A stretch of 64,000 bases of DNA from Lytechinus pictus (taxonomy: Eukaryota; Echinodermata; Echinoidea; Temnopleuroida; Toxopneustidae), in the NCBI RefSeq assembly GCF_037042905.1, contig NC_087258.1, positions 10,777,501 through 10,841,500 of the forward strand. Reading direction: 5' to 3'. Positions 33,971 through 45,185 of this stretch are shown here, in pieces. The notes under the pieces are model-generated. The model saw only the letters and a list, made by a program, of their open reading frames with translations, made no database searches and was not told where the DNA came from. The position numbers were made by a program, and so were the translations under genes. Position 1 is the stretch's first letter; each line of letters opens with the position of its first letter.

Positions 33971-34739
33971 ATATTTTTATTTTGTGCTTCCTTTTCACAT
34001 ACAATGTATGAATTATTTTCTTCTTTCCTTCTCTGTAGACATTGTCTATGATTTATAACATAATGCTAAAATGTATTTTTGAAATAATTTTTCTTTATTT
34101 AGATCCATTTGGTAGTTCAATTCCGAAATTAATTGGAGGTATATTCTATAGGGTATAGAGCTTGTAGACAGTTAACGGTATTTACAATATGAACCTTACA
34201 ATTGTTGTTTATCATGCAAAATTCACTGTGAATTAAACATTAAAAATCATAGTTGTTTTTTAATAAAAAAATTTAAACACTCGGTTTAAACTTTTAAAAT
34301 AGCCTTTTGTGAAAAACAAACAAACAGCGTTTTTACTGTGTATATTTTGCTCTATCCTCAATGTCTTTCTCCATATTACATAATTTTATAAAAAAACGGT
34401 ACATGGAATAATTATTATTACGAACTTTTTTCTGGGGTTGGGTAGATGAATAAATATAAACTTAATTAATAAGCTGACATAAATATGATTATGAAAGTAT
34501 GCCTATATCCAATGATATAAGTTTTGTCAAATTATACTAGTCAACGTTTTGTTGAATATGTTAAGTGTTTCATTTTGTTGTATGTATGAAAATGAATTGA
34601 AGGTATTGAGATAAGAATCAATAGTGTTCTTTTTATTTCAATAGAATTTATAATATATAATAGTGACATCGAGATTCGGGAATCGGACGATCTTTATATT
34701 CAGGGACATTTTCTCTGCCGTGTTGATATAATGCACAGC

Positions 34740-34812
34740 GGCCCTGTGGCCCAATGGATAAGGCATCTGACTACGAATCAGGGGATTCCAGGTTCGAGTC
34801 CTGGCAGGGTCG
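34740..34812 (+). tRNA. tRNA-Arg(ACG), copy 10
   Basis: Intact, CAATGG variant, followed by ATATTTTATTTTT. It shares a GACATCGAGATTCGGGAATC upstream block with copy 9. Confidence 0.95.
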
Positions 34813-34885
34813 ATATTTTATTTTTGCTTCCATTTCACCTCATTTCGTATGAATTATTAATTTTCATTGTGTTTTGAACTTAGAC

Positions 34886-35072
34886 CAGGTGGGTGTTTCA
34901 TAAAGCTGTTCGTAAGTTAAGAGTGACTTTAAGAACGACTGGTGAACCTTTCTTACGCTCTAAATAATCACCAATAAACATTAATGGTCCATATCTGCCA
35001 CAAGAAAGGGTCACCAGTCGTTCTTAAAGTCGCTCTTAACTTACGATCGGCTTTATGAAATGGCTCCAGCTG
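34886..35072. mobile_element. Palindromic MITE-like element
   Basis: Left GGGTGTTTCATAAAGCTGTTCGTAAGTTAAGAGTGACTT-type arm and right AAGTCGCTCTTAACTTACG...CTTTATGAAATGGCTCC arm are inverse complements over about 70 bp around a roughly 45-bp AT-rich centre. It interrupts spacer sequence ending GGTCTATTTATAATATACTAC, which is continuous elsewhere in the array. Confidence 0.8.
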
Positions 35073-35873
35073 GTCTATTTATAATATACTACTAAAATGT
35101 ATTTTTTTATGAAATCATTTTTAATCATTGAAATCCACTAGCATGATCTACACCACACATAATCATGTGGAATGATAAACAGAATGACTGGGGAAGGTGA
35201 GGAGGGCAGCAGGGGGAGGGGGGGGGGCGGCTTGACTTTTCAGGGAATTCAAGATGAAGGAATAGAGGTAGTAGGGAGCGGACATGGTTTCAATTAAAGG
35301 TTTCTCATGACTTCAATTCCGAAATTAATGATGGGGGTTATTCTATAGGAGTTTTGCTTTTAATTCAAATGCCCCTGTTCATATTATAGGTCTAATTGTG
35401 AAAATGATACTTACGAACGGTATATGGAAAATTAAAAGTACTTTTTTTTTGGGGGGGGCTAGGTACTGTGAACTTAATAAGCTGTCATAAATATGACTTA
35501 TTTTGAAAGTACATCACTTTTATCGAAGATCTGTTCTATTGAAGATGTTTGTATTTGTTTTAATGTATGAAAATGAATTGAAGTTATTGAGAAATAAGAA
35601 TCAATAGATACAAAAAAAAATCAAAAGCAGATTACAATTATTAGCAAATATAGAGTTATGTGAAAATGTACTTCGAATGTTTTTTGTTACCAAGTGTATC
35701 TTTTCTCTTTTTTAAATTGTGACAGAGAGTTTAGAAATGGATTTTTTTTAAACATACACCTCGGAATAAAATATTTCTATATTGATGGCGCTATATAAAT
35801 ATCTGAATCTGATACTATCATTATTATGATTATGTTCCCAACATTTGTCTCATGCCATACGTTTTCATTCAGC

Positions 35874-35946
35874 GGCCCTGTGGCCCAACGGATAAGGCAT
35901 CTGACTACGAATCAGGGGATTCCAGGTTCGAGTCCTGGCAGGGTCG
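35874..35946 (+). tRNA. tRNA-Arg(ACG), copy 11
   Basis: Intact, CAACGG variant; the terminator is a minimal TTTT at GGAATTTTG. Upstream is a diverged form of the GGCGCTATATAAATATCT segment. Confidence 0.95.
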
Positions 35947-36512
35947 GAATTTTGCCCCCATTTTCACCTTATTTTGTATGAATTATTTTCCTCTTTCCTT
36001 CTGTGTCCTAAAATTGACCAGGATTCAGTTGCGCAAATATATCTAATAAGTCACCTTCTTTTAATTTAGATTGTCACTCACTCAACTCGGCTCGAATGAT
36101 GAAAAAAATGATTATGAAAAAAAAACCCAGATGAATTCCCCTTAGGAAAAGAAAGCAACCAACATTTCATAACAATAGAGAGGGGGCGTATGCAAGATGA
36201 TTGTGAAAATGTCGAAAGGTTTTTCTGAATATCACGAAGTTTTAATATTTTAGGATTAGATTCATTTGAACGCTCTTTTCAATAGCTATTATGGTTTTAT
36301 ACTATGTTAATTATTTATTACTTCTGAACGAGTGTTCCGTGGTTTGGTCCCAGTAGATATAAATATTTTTTTCGTTCCTAATAATGTTCTAGTTTTGGTT
36401 AAAAGAAAAATGAGTCCTATAAGACTTCGTCGGGTTGTAGGCAAACTGGAAAAGCATTATTTGAATTTAAACATTTGAACGCCCATTTGCCTGGCTCCCT
36501 TGAATAAATTCA

Positions 36513-36727
36513 ATAAAATAAATCGCATGAACTTATAATCCAAAGTTTCCAAGGAGTGTCTTCCCCTCTTCCATACAAGAAAGAGTAAATAAATTTCGAT
36601 TTTATTTTGTTGGTAAAGTGTATTTAATTTTTTTCTTCAATCTCTTTACTATCACTGAGATTGCATGGCGAAATGGATTATCATTTGCCCAGAGATATTT
36701 CCATGACGTCTAAATGTATTTTACATC
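36513..36727 (+). repeat. Direct repeat upstream of tRNA copy 12
   Basis: Second copy of the 31966-32178 segment, 4.5 kb away in the same orientation. Confidence 0.9.
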
Positions 36728-36800
36728 GGCCCTGTGGCCCAATGGATAAGGCATCTGACTACGAATCAGGGGATTCCAGGTTCGAGTCCTGGCAGGGTCG
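36728..36800 (+). tRNA. tRNA-Arg(ACG), copy 12
   Basis: Intact, CAATGG variant, followed by a nine-T terminator. The upstream 210 bp duplicate those of copy 7, but the downstream sequence is unrelated, so this marks the right edge of the array. Confidence 0.95.
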
Positions 36801-38414
36801 ATTTTTTTTTCACTTTCTTTTTCGCCATATCCTTAATAAATCAATTTTAGTGTCCTTGCTTTTCAATTACGGTAATCAGAAAAAAAATGGAGAACCCTTC
36901 TCACAGATTCCACTTTGCCTAGGTCTGGATAAAAGGGTCTACGAGAAGCAAAAGCCCAACACTGAAACATGGCAAGATATGAAAAGAATTCCTTTATATA
37001 AAGGATCATGCTGAGCAACCTCTCTCATGGGGTGGGGTCTACTCTTCCATCTTTTTGCTTTAAAGTATTCTTTTATTGATGCATCCCTATCATTGGGGTA
37101 AAGCTCCACCCCCCTCCATCAGCATTTCATAATTAATTCCATATAAACCAAACCCAATCAAGGTTTGGATTCTGCATGGATTACTCATATAGCAGGGAGT
37201 AAAAAGAATAGTCTCCTACTTTACACTAATTTGCATATTTTATGTGAATACTAAAACAATAAGTCAATATCTGCTGGTACAATGTCAGGTAAACATTTTT
37301 CTCAATGTAAGTTTAGTGTTTGAAATTATTTCAGGCAGCTATTAGAATGCTTGGGAAGTAGATAGTTTGAGTAGTGACTAGTCCACCCTCAAGCAAAACT
37401 ATAGGTAGTTTTCGAAAGTTGGTGGACCGGGCCATCAGATCATCAGAAGATTTGCACCGGACGAACAATTGCAAATATGTCATTGTCCAGAGTCAAGAGA
37501 TTTCAATGCTGTCCCAGTCCACCAACTTTCGACAAGTCTCTCAGCTCTCCATTGTGATTTGACTTGCATTCTCAAAGGAATTAGTGCATTGTAGGGAGTT
37601 TCCCCTTAGTAAATGTGAAAAGTCCGGAATACCGATAAATCAAGACACATGAAGCTTGATATCTTGCCATGTCAAGTAAATCTCTCTTGATCCTTGGATA
37701 ACCTCTGTGCTTCTCTCTCTCTCCCATCCATCCATCATTTACCCCTATCTTTGTCATACATCTTAACAAGTTCTATAAACTAATTTGACTATATTCAAGA
37801 AAAATGATAATTTGCTACAATTCAAATGCTAGGTATAATATTGTTTTTTTTCTATCTGTCACTACCAGTGTGAATATTTTTGGGGAAAATAATTTAATTG
37901 GAAATCTGAAGAAAAGGTAAATTGACTGAGTGATAGTGAGATCAAATATTTGATAACTGGTAGTAGACATAATAGTTTTAATAGCAATGATTAAAATTTC
38001 TTTGGCTCATCACTTCATTTCAGTTTTATCAACAAATCAGAACTTGACACACTGTCTTCATCATTCGCATTTACATTGAATGTTTTGTACTAAATTGAAA
38101 AATTACACAGATGTAATGTAAAAAACATTGATGGATCTTCCTGTTCACAAAACTTTTAATAAAAATAAGTTATTTCATTACTATATTATATTACATTAAT
38201 ATATACAAGTTTTTAATTTGTAGGACACATGTTTTTTAATTATACATGAAATTGATTCATTATTTGACTTGGGGAATAATATGAATGCTGCTCCCTAGAC
38301 ACATTCATCATAATAGATATATAAATGTATTTCATTGAAATTAAAACTAACAAAATTGTTGTTTACAAGAAATATATCAAATTTTTACCTCAGGATTTAA
38401 CTTTTCACCAATAT

Positions 38415-39075
38415 CATAGATTTAAAAATTGGTATTGAAACACTGTCTTAGTGTTGGTGCTGGCGTTATCAATAGCACCTGTAAGGACACCTAACTTAAA
38501 ATGAAGCCGCTGTTGTTTTAAAATCAAATTTTTCACCAATATACTATACAGTGATTTCACTTTTTGGTGTTGAAACCAAGTGTTAGTGTTGGAGTTGTCA
38601 GTAGAGTCAAACTTGAAATGAGGTTGTTGCTGCAACTGACAAATTAAGGTTTCATCAATATAATAGTTATTTAAACTTTAATGTTGAAACACTGTCTTAG
38701 TTTTGGTGTTGGTCTTATCAATAGCACCTGTCATAACACTGATCTTGAAATGAGCTGGTGTTGTGACTGAAAATCACACTCATCACCAATACAGTGATTT
38801 CACTTTTTGGTGTTGAGATCCAGTGTTGGTGTTATCAATAGCACCAGTCACAGCAGCAAACTTAAAATGGGGCAGATGCTGGGATTGAAAAGTGAAATCT
38901 TCACACCAATACAATGGGTGATAATGGGTGATATAGGCTGAGTGTTAAAATCCAGAATTGGCATTGTGTTAAAGCATTTAATAACACCAACCACAACACC
39001 AAACACGATTGAGGTTGGTACTGTGATTGACTTCGCTATGTGTTAAGCTTTCAATAAAGATTGGTGACATTATTT
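38415..39075. repeat. Degenerate minisatellite, about 120-bp period
   Basis: Repeated phrases such as GTTGAAACACTGTCTTAGTGTTGG, TATCAATAGCACC and AACTT(A/G)AAATGA(A/G)G recur near 38490, 38610, 38740 and 38860 with drift. About five units. Confidence 0.75.
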
Positions 39076-39400
39076 CTAAACCAACAATCAGTTTTGTACA
39101 TGTAGCTAGGTAAGGCAACCTGATTTATGTTATCAGTCTCAACACTAACACAAACACCTTACTTTGTTACTTTAATACTTTTCTCAAAATTACATTTTGG
39201 TGTGCATGGATGGAAATTCCCTGATTCCCTGGATCTGCAACTGTTTTCCACTTAACCACCACAATCATTGTCATATCAACTTGCTAAATGAGTGTGCCAG
39301 AAATACAAGTTAGTCAGGTCCACCATATACATCACAGCAACTCCATCAACATGTAGCAATTACCGCCATCATCTGATTTTTAATTGGTCTCCATCATTAA

Positions 39401-39810
39401 AGGGGTGCTCCGGGCTTACAATAATAATTATATCTGAATAGAGCAAAATTCACCAAGCAAAATAGGCTGATGATGTCATGTTCCCACTTTCCTTTTTATG
39501 TCACTACATGAAATCGTAATTACATGTATTTCATACATGTACATGTGTGTAGGATATGTCTCCCTTGTATCAAATTAAGTTTCAAAAAATGACTATCTAA
39601 CACAATAATTCAGTAGTGAATCTAATTCTTTAAACATTCTTGGAATACAAAATTTGAATAAATATCATTTCTATACAAGAGAATAAAGTGGGGATATGAT
39701 ATCATCAGCTTGCTCACTGCATACCATATTAATGAAGACATGCACTCTGTATTATGATTGTCTGATTTTATCTGTTCAACTCATATTATTTCCACCCCTG
39801 GAGTACCCCT
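39401..39810. mobile_element. TTAA-flanked non-autonomous element
   Basis: 410 bp with ends AGGGGTGCTCCGGG and (inverse) AGGGGTACTCCAGGG, bordered on both sides by TTAA (39397-39400 and 39811-39814). TTAA target duplication is used by piggyBac and Kolobok superfamilies. No transposase inside. Confidence 0.8.
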
Positions 39811-39921
39811 TTAATATAAGGATCAAGTACATTGGCAAGTATGCATCATTCTCCTATGTACATGTATCAGCAAACCAGTCACATGGCTGAAAAGATAGTC
39901 CAATTAAAAATCACATGCAAT

Positions 39922-40098
39922 TCAATATCCAAGATCCCAACATTGCATATGTCGGTAAAGGTCGAAGGTCATATCAGGGTCAACCGGAGCTGCTTTGACC
40001 TTTGGGGGTACAAGTCCACTGGTATCTAAGTTGGCAGATTCCACTATCATAGAATGGGAGAACATCTCTAGAATATCCGGAGGAGGGACCTCCGATGC
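39922..40098 (-). CDS. PPP1R35: PPP1R35-like terminal exon
   Basis: Preceded on the minus strand by TTTCTTTTATAG, a strong acceptor. 58 codons plus TGA: ASEVPPPDILEMFSHSM, then GLVPPKVKAAPVDPDMTFDL and a Trp-containing end. The PDMT block is a vertebrate PPP1R35 landmark. Confidence 0.75.
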   Translation of the reverse strand, partial: ASEVPPPDILEMFSHSMIVESANLDTSGLVPPKVKAAPVDPDMTFDLYRHMQCWDLGY

Positions 40099-42452
40099 CT
40101 ATAAAAGAAAGGGAGAGAAATAATAATAAGTGAACAAAATCATAATTATAATTTGTAAAAATGTTAATTGAAACCAACTATACTACAGGCAGACTGGTAA
40201 TGTATGGGTTATTATTTTTATTGATCTCTTCTGAATAGGCAACTAGGAAATTTATGAGATGTGAAATTTTATGTAACTTATGTAACTGCATATCTGAATC
40301 ATCAATTTAAAACTCATGTTTTGACCTTATGCTGTTTTTCTCTTCAAATATCAATGGAGGTATGAACAGCTAGTCAGCATTAACTTGTGAGCTGAAAGTT
40401 GCTGAGAGAATTCAGATAACTTGGAAAGGGGTGCTATGCCTTGGTTAGTACACAAGCAGAGAGGGCAAACAAACATTTTCAGCTGACAATCTTTTTTTAT
40501 ACATTCAGCTATAAATTTGATCAGGGTTAAAGCAGTTCTGATTCCCACATCCCCCCCCAAAAAAAACAAAAAAAAACAAAGATACTCCATCATGTTGTTA
40601 GCGATTTTCCCAGACAGCTGTTATAAGCTATTGAAATCCTTGCATCTAATATTGACAGACAACAAACCTGTGATTCATGAAACATTATCTGATCTGGGGG
40701 GTGTTTCACAAAGATTTAAGTATGACTTAAGTCGCACTTAAAATGCCGACGCGTAAATGAAATGCAACACGCAATCTTATTGATTAATAGGCAGTAGTGC
40801 GGATCCTCTTGGCATGATCTGACCAATGTGGTGATGCCTTTTATACCACATGCAACTAGGCATTTAAGTCATACTTAACTCTTTGTGAAACACCCCCCCC
40901 CTAGTGGGGGATAAAAAATGGACACAGGGAAAGCCTGAAGATTACTTTCTAGTTATCCAAAATAGGGATACTGCCTATAAAATAGGGAAAGTTGCCCTAT
41001 AAGGATACATTATGTGCCAGTGATGCCACAATGTTTTGAGCAAACAAAGTTTTAGCTTCTAAGGGATCAAAAGCACTGTTAATGAACGATAGCTCGCCCT
41101 GCCAAAATATTACCCAAGTTAAATGTTTGTGCCAAATTTCATGAGCACTGGTCAAAAGCTGAGGAGGTTTGGCCAGAATGTTCCTAATCCAATGATGCGT
41201 GCTACAAACCTTAGATGGTCTTTGTGTCCTGTGTTTCACTCTGGAGAGGCGCTGTGTTATGGCCCTTTGAAGGGTGGTTTCAACTGGTACACCAACATTG
41301 ACAAGACCTGTAATTGTAAAAGTAGCAAAATATGTGCAATTGAGTTTATAAGACTGATGCTGCCATCATTGCTATGGACAAGAAATGAGTAATAACTGGA
41401 AAGTTTGATTAGAATTGTAAATCTGTACATTTCACTTGACTCACTTTTAATTAAAATGTGAAGTGAAGAGTTAATTGCTCCCTGTCCTGCGTCCTTATTG
41501 TATTTTTTTATCTTTATATTTATAAGAGATACTTGTCTAATAGACAGACCATCTTCGTGAAACTTGAATTATAAGAAAACCCGAATTCAAGAATGTGTTT
41601 AGATTATACTTCCTTTAGGTACTTTCACTTATAATTCATGCATAGTTTGAAATACTCACCAGAGTATTTCTTCTCATTCCTGTTAACATTGGCAGCTTCC
41701 GCTACTCTCTCGCTGAAAGCCAATCGTGCCGCTTCAGAATCCTGCAATGTCTTGACCACGACCTCTTCGGCATCAAATGTCTGAGCTTCCAGTTGTTTGA
41801 GCTGATGGCCTAACGCGCCTGTGGAATGGAGTTCAGGAGTAGCCAGCGGAGCCTTCGGGTCAACAATGCGCACATGCTTCTTACTCGTGGCACCAGTCCG
41901 TTCCGATGGCTTTTGTCTGTTGTGCACACACGATCGAACAGTGGTCGATTTCTTTGGGAGAGCCACATTCTTTGGAACACCAACTGAACTGGCTTTGGTG
42001 AGTTTGTTTATTCTTGATGCAGCGATTTCATCCTTACTCCTGGCTTCCTTTGTCACATCCTTCCCCGCAATGCCATGCTTGATGATCTTTAAGTTTTTCT
42101 GTAATGCTTGGTCTCGATTAGTTCTCTCTTGCTGAAACAGAACACCTGGGTGTGATACAAGGAATGGACTTGCCTTACCCTGCTTATGATCTCTATCACT
42201 ATTCTTGCTTGGTTGTCCAGGAAGAGAACGACGGTTCTCTTTATTTGGTCCACTTTCTTTCCTAATTTCTTCTCTCCTCTGTTTTTGACTGGCTCCCGAT
42301 AGAAAACTTGTTCTCTGTGGTTTATCCGGAGTTAGGGCTAAGAGAGGATCAAGAAAATTACCAAGATCAGGTGAACTGGTCCTCTGTATGGGCGTTGGAG
42401 CAGCACCCCCAGGAAGCGGATGAGGATCAATGTCTTCACTATCAGAGTCCAT
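39922..42452 (-). CDS. PPP1R35: PPP1R35-like protein, complete (three exons, 339 residues)
   Basis: Exons 42452-41660, 41058-41009 and 40098-39922 join in frame from ATG to TGA. Residues 1-190 are polar, basic and apparently disordered, with KEN at 71-73 directly followed by RRSL. The C-terminal part (about 200-339) matches from memory the order of conserved blocks in vertebrate PPP1R35: an EL..T..LG..L segment, TFDAEEVVVKTL, a LAFSERVAEAANV stretch, KTLFAQNIVASL, EVPPPDIL, then PVDPDMTF and a terminal aromatic-rich RHMQCWDL. Known of the family: a PP1 regulatory subunit located at centrioles and needed for centriole elongation. The PP1-docking RVxF equivalent appears as KHVRI (192-196), lacking the usual Phe/Trp. 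Vertebrate proteins are shorter; the extra length is N-terminal. Assignment is by eye. Confidence 0.7.
40099..41008 (-). other. PPP1R35-like intron 2
   Basis: Contains the palindromic element at 40695-40901. Otherwise AT-rich without visible features. Confidence 0.55.
40695..40901. mobile_element. Palindromic MITE-like element
   Basis: Left GGGGGTGTTTCACAAAG followed by TTTAAGTATGACTTAA; right AAGTCATACTTAA followed by CTTTGTGAAACACCCCC. About 35-bp inverted arms with a 125-bp centre. The GGTGTTTCA(C/T)AAAG terminus is shared with the element at 34886-35072, so both belong to one family. Confidence 0.8.
41009..41058 (-). CDS. PPP1R35: PPP1R35-like exon 2 (50 nt)
   Basis: Proposed from frame logic: exon 1 ends in phase 1 and the last exon reads in phase 0, so an exon of length 2 mod 3 is required. 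The minus strand gives GATCCCTTAG|AA...CATAAT|GTATCC, 50 nt, encoding EAKTLFAQNIVASLAHN. KTLF..NIVASL lines up with the RLF.DLVSL block of vertebrate PPP1R35. The donor GTATCC is weak. Confidence 0.6.
41059..41659 (-). other. PPP1R35-like intron 1
   Basis: Includes CCAAATTTCATGAGCACTGG followed by GGAGGTTTGGCCAGAATG. This kind of phrase recurs in the genome's minisatellites (compare CATGAAACTTGG at 17122), so it may be a decayed single unit. Confidence 0.4.
41660..42452 (-). CDS. PPP1R35: PPP1R35-like exon 1 (264 codons)
   Basis: It starts with ATG at 42452 (MDSDSEDIDPHPLPGG) and ends TACTCTG|GTGAGT in phase 1. Upstream in-frame sequence holds stops. Reading through the donor adds only a few codons before a stop, so splicing here is likely. 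Confidence 0.8.
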
Positions 42453-45130
42453 TGTGATGTTGTTGTATCACCTAATCCATTGCACAGGAGGTATTCAGAG
42501 TTCATCTTATGGTGTCTCTGCCTACCCTACAAACAAATGAAAAAAGAAAAATACTTCATCACCATAAGAAAAGTTTTATTAAGGTTTTTTATTAAGGTTT
42601 TATTAGAATATCCACATATCGCAGCCAATTAGGCTGAATTGCATTGGATTTATAAAATATAACAATAAAATGATAACATGATACAGCAATCAAACATTAT
42701 AAATATATTATTTACAAATAAAAAGACAAACACTTTGGATAATTTGGCAGATTAAGGAAAGGATGGCCAGAGTGTAGAGAAAATGGTAAAAGGAGACACA
42801 ATAGAGTAGGGGAAGAGGGTGGGGGAAGATGAGGACAGGAGGAGAATGAGAGTAGTAATACACAAAAGTATATTCAAACATCGTTGGCGTTAATCGGAGT
42901 TGTAGTATCAGTCAAGTTTGATTTAAAAAAATTGAATTTAAGATATTTGCAGAAAATGAAAATACAAGTCCTATTCTAATCAAATTTCTAGGCAGTGATT
43001 TATTTTAGTTTATGGGATACGTGGGGATTTTCACAGGAATGCCATACAAATTTTTGGCTAAAATGTGCAAATTCCATTGGAAACGTGTACTGTAGCAAAG
43101 CAAACAATAGCTGCGCGCACTTAATGCAAATGTGCGGTCAGCCAAACCGTTGTATCTGCATTGCATTGACTTTGCACGTGAAAGAGCGATATGTACATAA
43201 CGTTCTGCTTGATCATGCGCATTGAATCATGGTCAGGGTTGTTGTATCCCCTACAGCATTTTTGTATTGGAAAAATGTAAACCGGGTCCGCTCAAATCAA
43301 AATTAAAAACATATAGCTCTTTTGCCATATTTTCTCTGATTCTTGGTTTTGTGTAAAATAGAGATACCAATGTCAAACAAATATCTTGATCTTTCCAACC
43401 ATGCATTATTCTATCAATATTATGTTGTAAGGTTGGGGAACAAGTTGTGGAAATTGTAGTAAACTTTGAAGTCAATTTTCTCTGAAATTATAAATCAGTG
43501 CACTGTCATATGTTTGATACGACGGTTTGGATCATCGCCAACGATATATGCCCTTCATGCAAAGAATTGAACGTAATGTACAAGTGTGAAACAAATTAAG
43601 TATATAAGAAAAATATCAAGGTTGATGACTTCTATATTTACGTCTGTAATTACTAGACCTACATAAATGGGTTACATGTAGCTAAAAAATGTAGAAAACC
43701 CATTTTACAATGAGAATCTGAGAGACTGAAATTCTAAAAAAGTACACTGTTCCTCATAAATAATTATCATCATCATCCGTTAAAGTACAGTCCACCAGGT
43801 TGGTGTATCATCGTACTTGTAGAATTGTGCAGGAGTATGTACAGTGCTGTGGAAGATCTAATATTCTATGTGCAGTTAAAAAGAAGAATGATGCTGTTGT
43901 ATCATATTTGCTGTGAGTAAAATGTTGTTTGGGTGGATTTGATTTATTTCTAATTATGATCGTCGTTTGAATAGCGAATGGGGATGGAGGAATTATTTCT
44001 GGCATCCATCTTCTCAACTCATTCATCTACAACCATTATCTGCATTCATCATAGTTACCAGGACAAATACACCTGATATTTGAGAGAATAGCATTGTGTC
44101 TCCTGCTTATGCATGCACGCTCTATAAAATTTATTTTAAAATCCACCATTTACAATCTACTTTTCAAATTGCACGGCTAGACAGCTGGCAGCCATCTGTT
44201 TTGAGGAGTTTTAAACATTTTTTTAATTTGTTTTATTTCCACTTGTACAAAGACAGCTCGTGAATGTGCAGCTGCCATTAGGGGGTTTGCAATACACCCC
44301 CTCCCCAGCGGGGATCTTTGATTTTTTAGAGCTCTAATAAACAACAATTTAGATAAAAAGTACTGCAACTATAGCAGGATTATTATTCCGTTTTGGCCTG
44401 TAATGCAGCAAAACAGGAAAAAAAATTAAAAGGAAAAAAAGCAGTGAATTATTTCAGCTGTCATGCAACTCCCACTTCCCTGGTTTATCCGAAACTTCTA
44501 TAATACACAAACATATGGCCATTGGAAGAATTTCCTGGTCAAACTGCTTATCGAACTATTGGCCAATCAGATCATCCCTTCTATATCGGGTTGGATGGAT
44601 TGTCGATTAAACGCAAGCGACAAACGTTCAACTCATGGAAACATCCGGGCACTGTAAATGACGTAAAAGTCAAGGAATGGAGTCTGTTGTCACTCTCATG
44701 AATATTCAGAACCAAGATGGCAGCTAACAGATTCTAACGAACGACTGGAATCTCATGAAGAAATTGATCATAACCAGTTTCAAGGCAGGAATATAGGGTA
44801 AGAAATTGGTCAAGTGTACGATATAAATATGGCGGTCGTAATAGTAGGTTAATAATAATAATAATAACAGTAGAGGAGGCGCTGGTCCAAATATTGGGAT
44901 TGTCCCAGGAGTCTAGCATACTAACCTCATACTAGTGTGAGTGCCCTTACTTTAAATTCAGCATAAATATGAACAGCCAAGTATAGCGAGAAAACCGTAA
45001 AACTTTACTCTAACCACAACCCAGTGGCTTATACCCATGATCCCCTTAATTGGGCTGCCAAGTTTTTTTTTAAAGTAATGACCTATATTATTATAGGTAT
45101 GTGACAAAAAAAATGAAAATAATCAAATAT
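42453..45130. other. 5' flank of the PPP1R35-like gene and intergenic DNA
   Basis: A candidate 5' untranslated intron boundary (minus strand GTTTGTAG|GG near 42530) is possible. The remainder is AT-rich with short spurious ORFs only; no second gene is recognised. Confidence 0.4.
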
Positions 45131-45138
45131 GAATAATT

Positions 45139-45185
45139 TTGGTATCATTTGAAAGCTCTTAAAAAGACCTTTCAAATGATACCAA
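45139..45185. repeat. 17-bp perfect hairpin
   Basis: TTGGTATCATTTGAAAG (45139-45155) and CTTTCAAATGATACCAA (45169-45185) are exact inverse complements around a 13-nt loop. Confidence 0.9.

Larger units (their letters stand above)
36801..39921. other. Intergenic region between tRNA array and PPP1R35-like gene
   Basis: AT-rich. It contains a 15-bp inverted repeat (37413/37531), a degenerate 120-bp tandem repeat (38415-39075) and a TTAA element (39401-39810). The stretch next to the stop codon at 39922 may include the 3' untranslated region of the minus-strand gene. Confidence 0.5.

Noticed and set aside
22412-36800. CRISPR-like or integron-like regular array
   Set aside because: Repeats are tRNA genes in kilobase-scale eukaryotic amplicons with no short spacer structure; the window is nuclear animal DNA with spliced genes.
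39957-39985. GGTCGAAGGTCA and GGGTCAACC half-sites as a nuclear-receptor element
   Set aside because: These lie in the coding last exon of the PPP1R35-like gene and are imperfect, so codon constraint explains them.
40351-40480. Alternative middle exon for the PPP1R35-like gene (minus strand near 40470)
   Set aside because: A 29-nt candidate also fits the phase, but its translation lacks the conserved LF..LVSL-like block and its donor is poor; the 41009-41058 exon fits better.
44716-44737. ATGGCAGCT start codon context as a gene start
   Set aside because: The reading frame stops after five codons and no donor site follows in frame.
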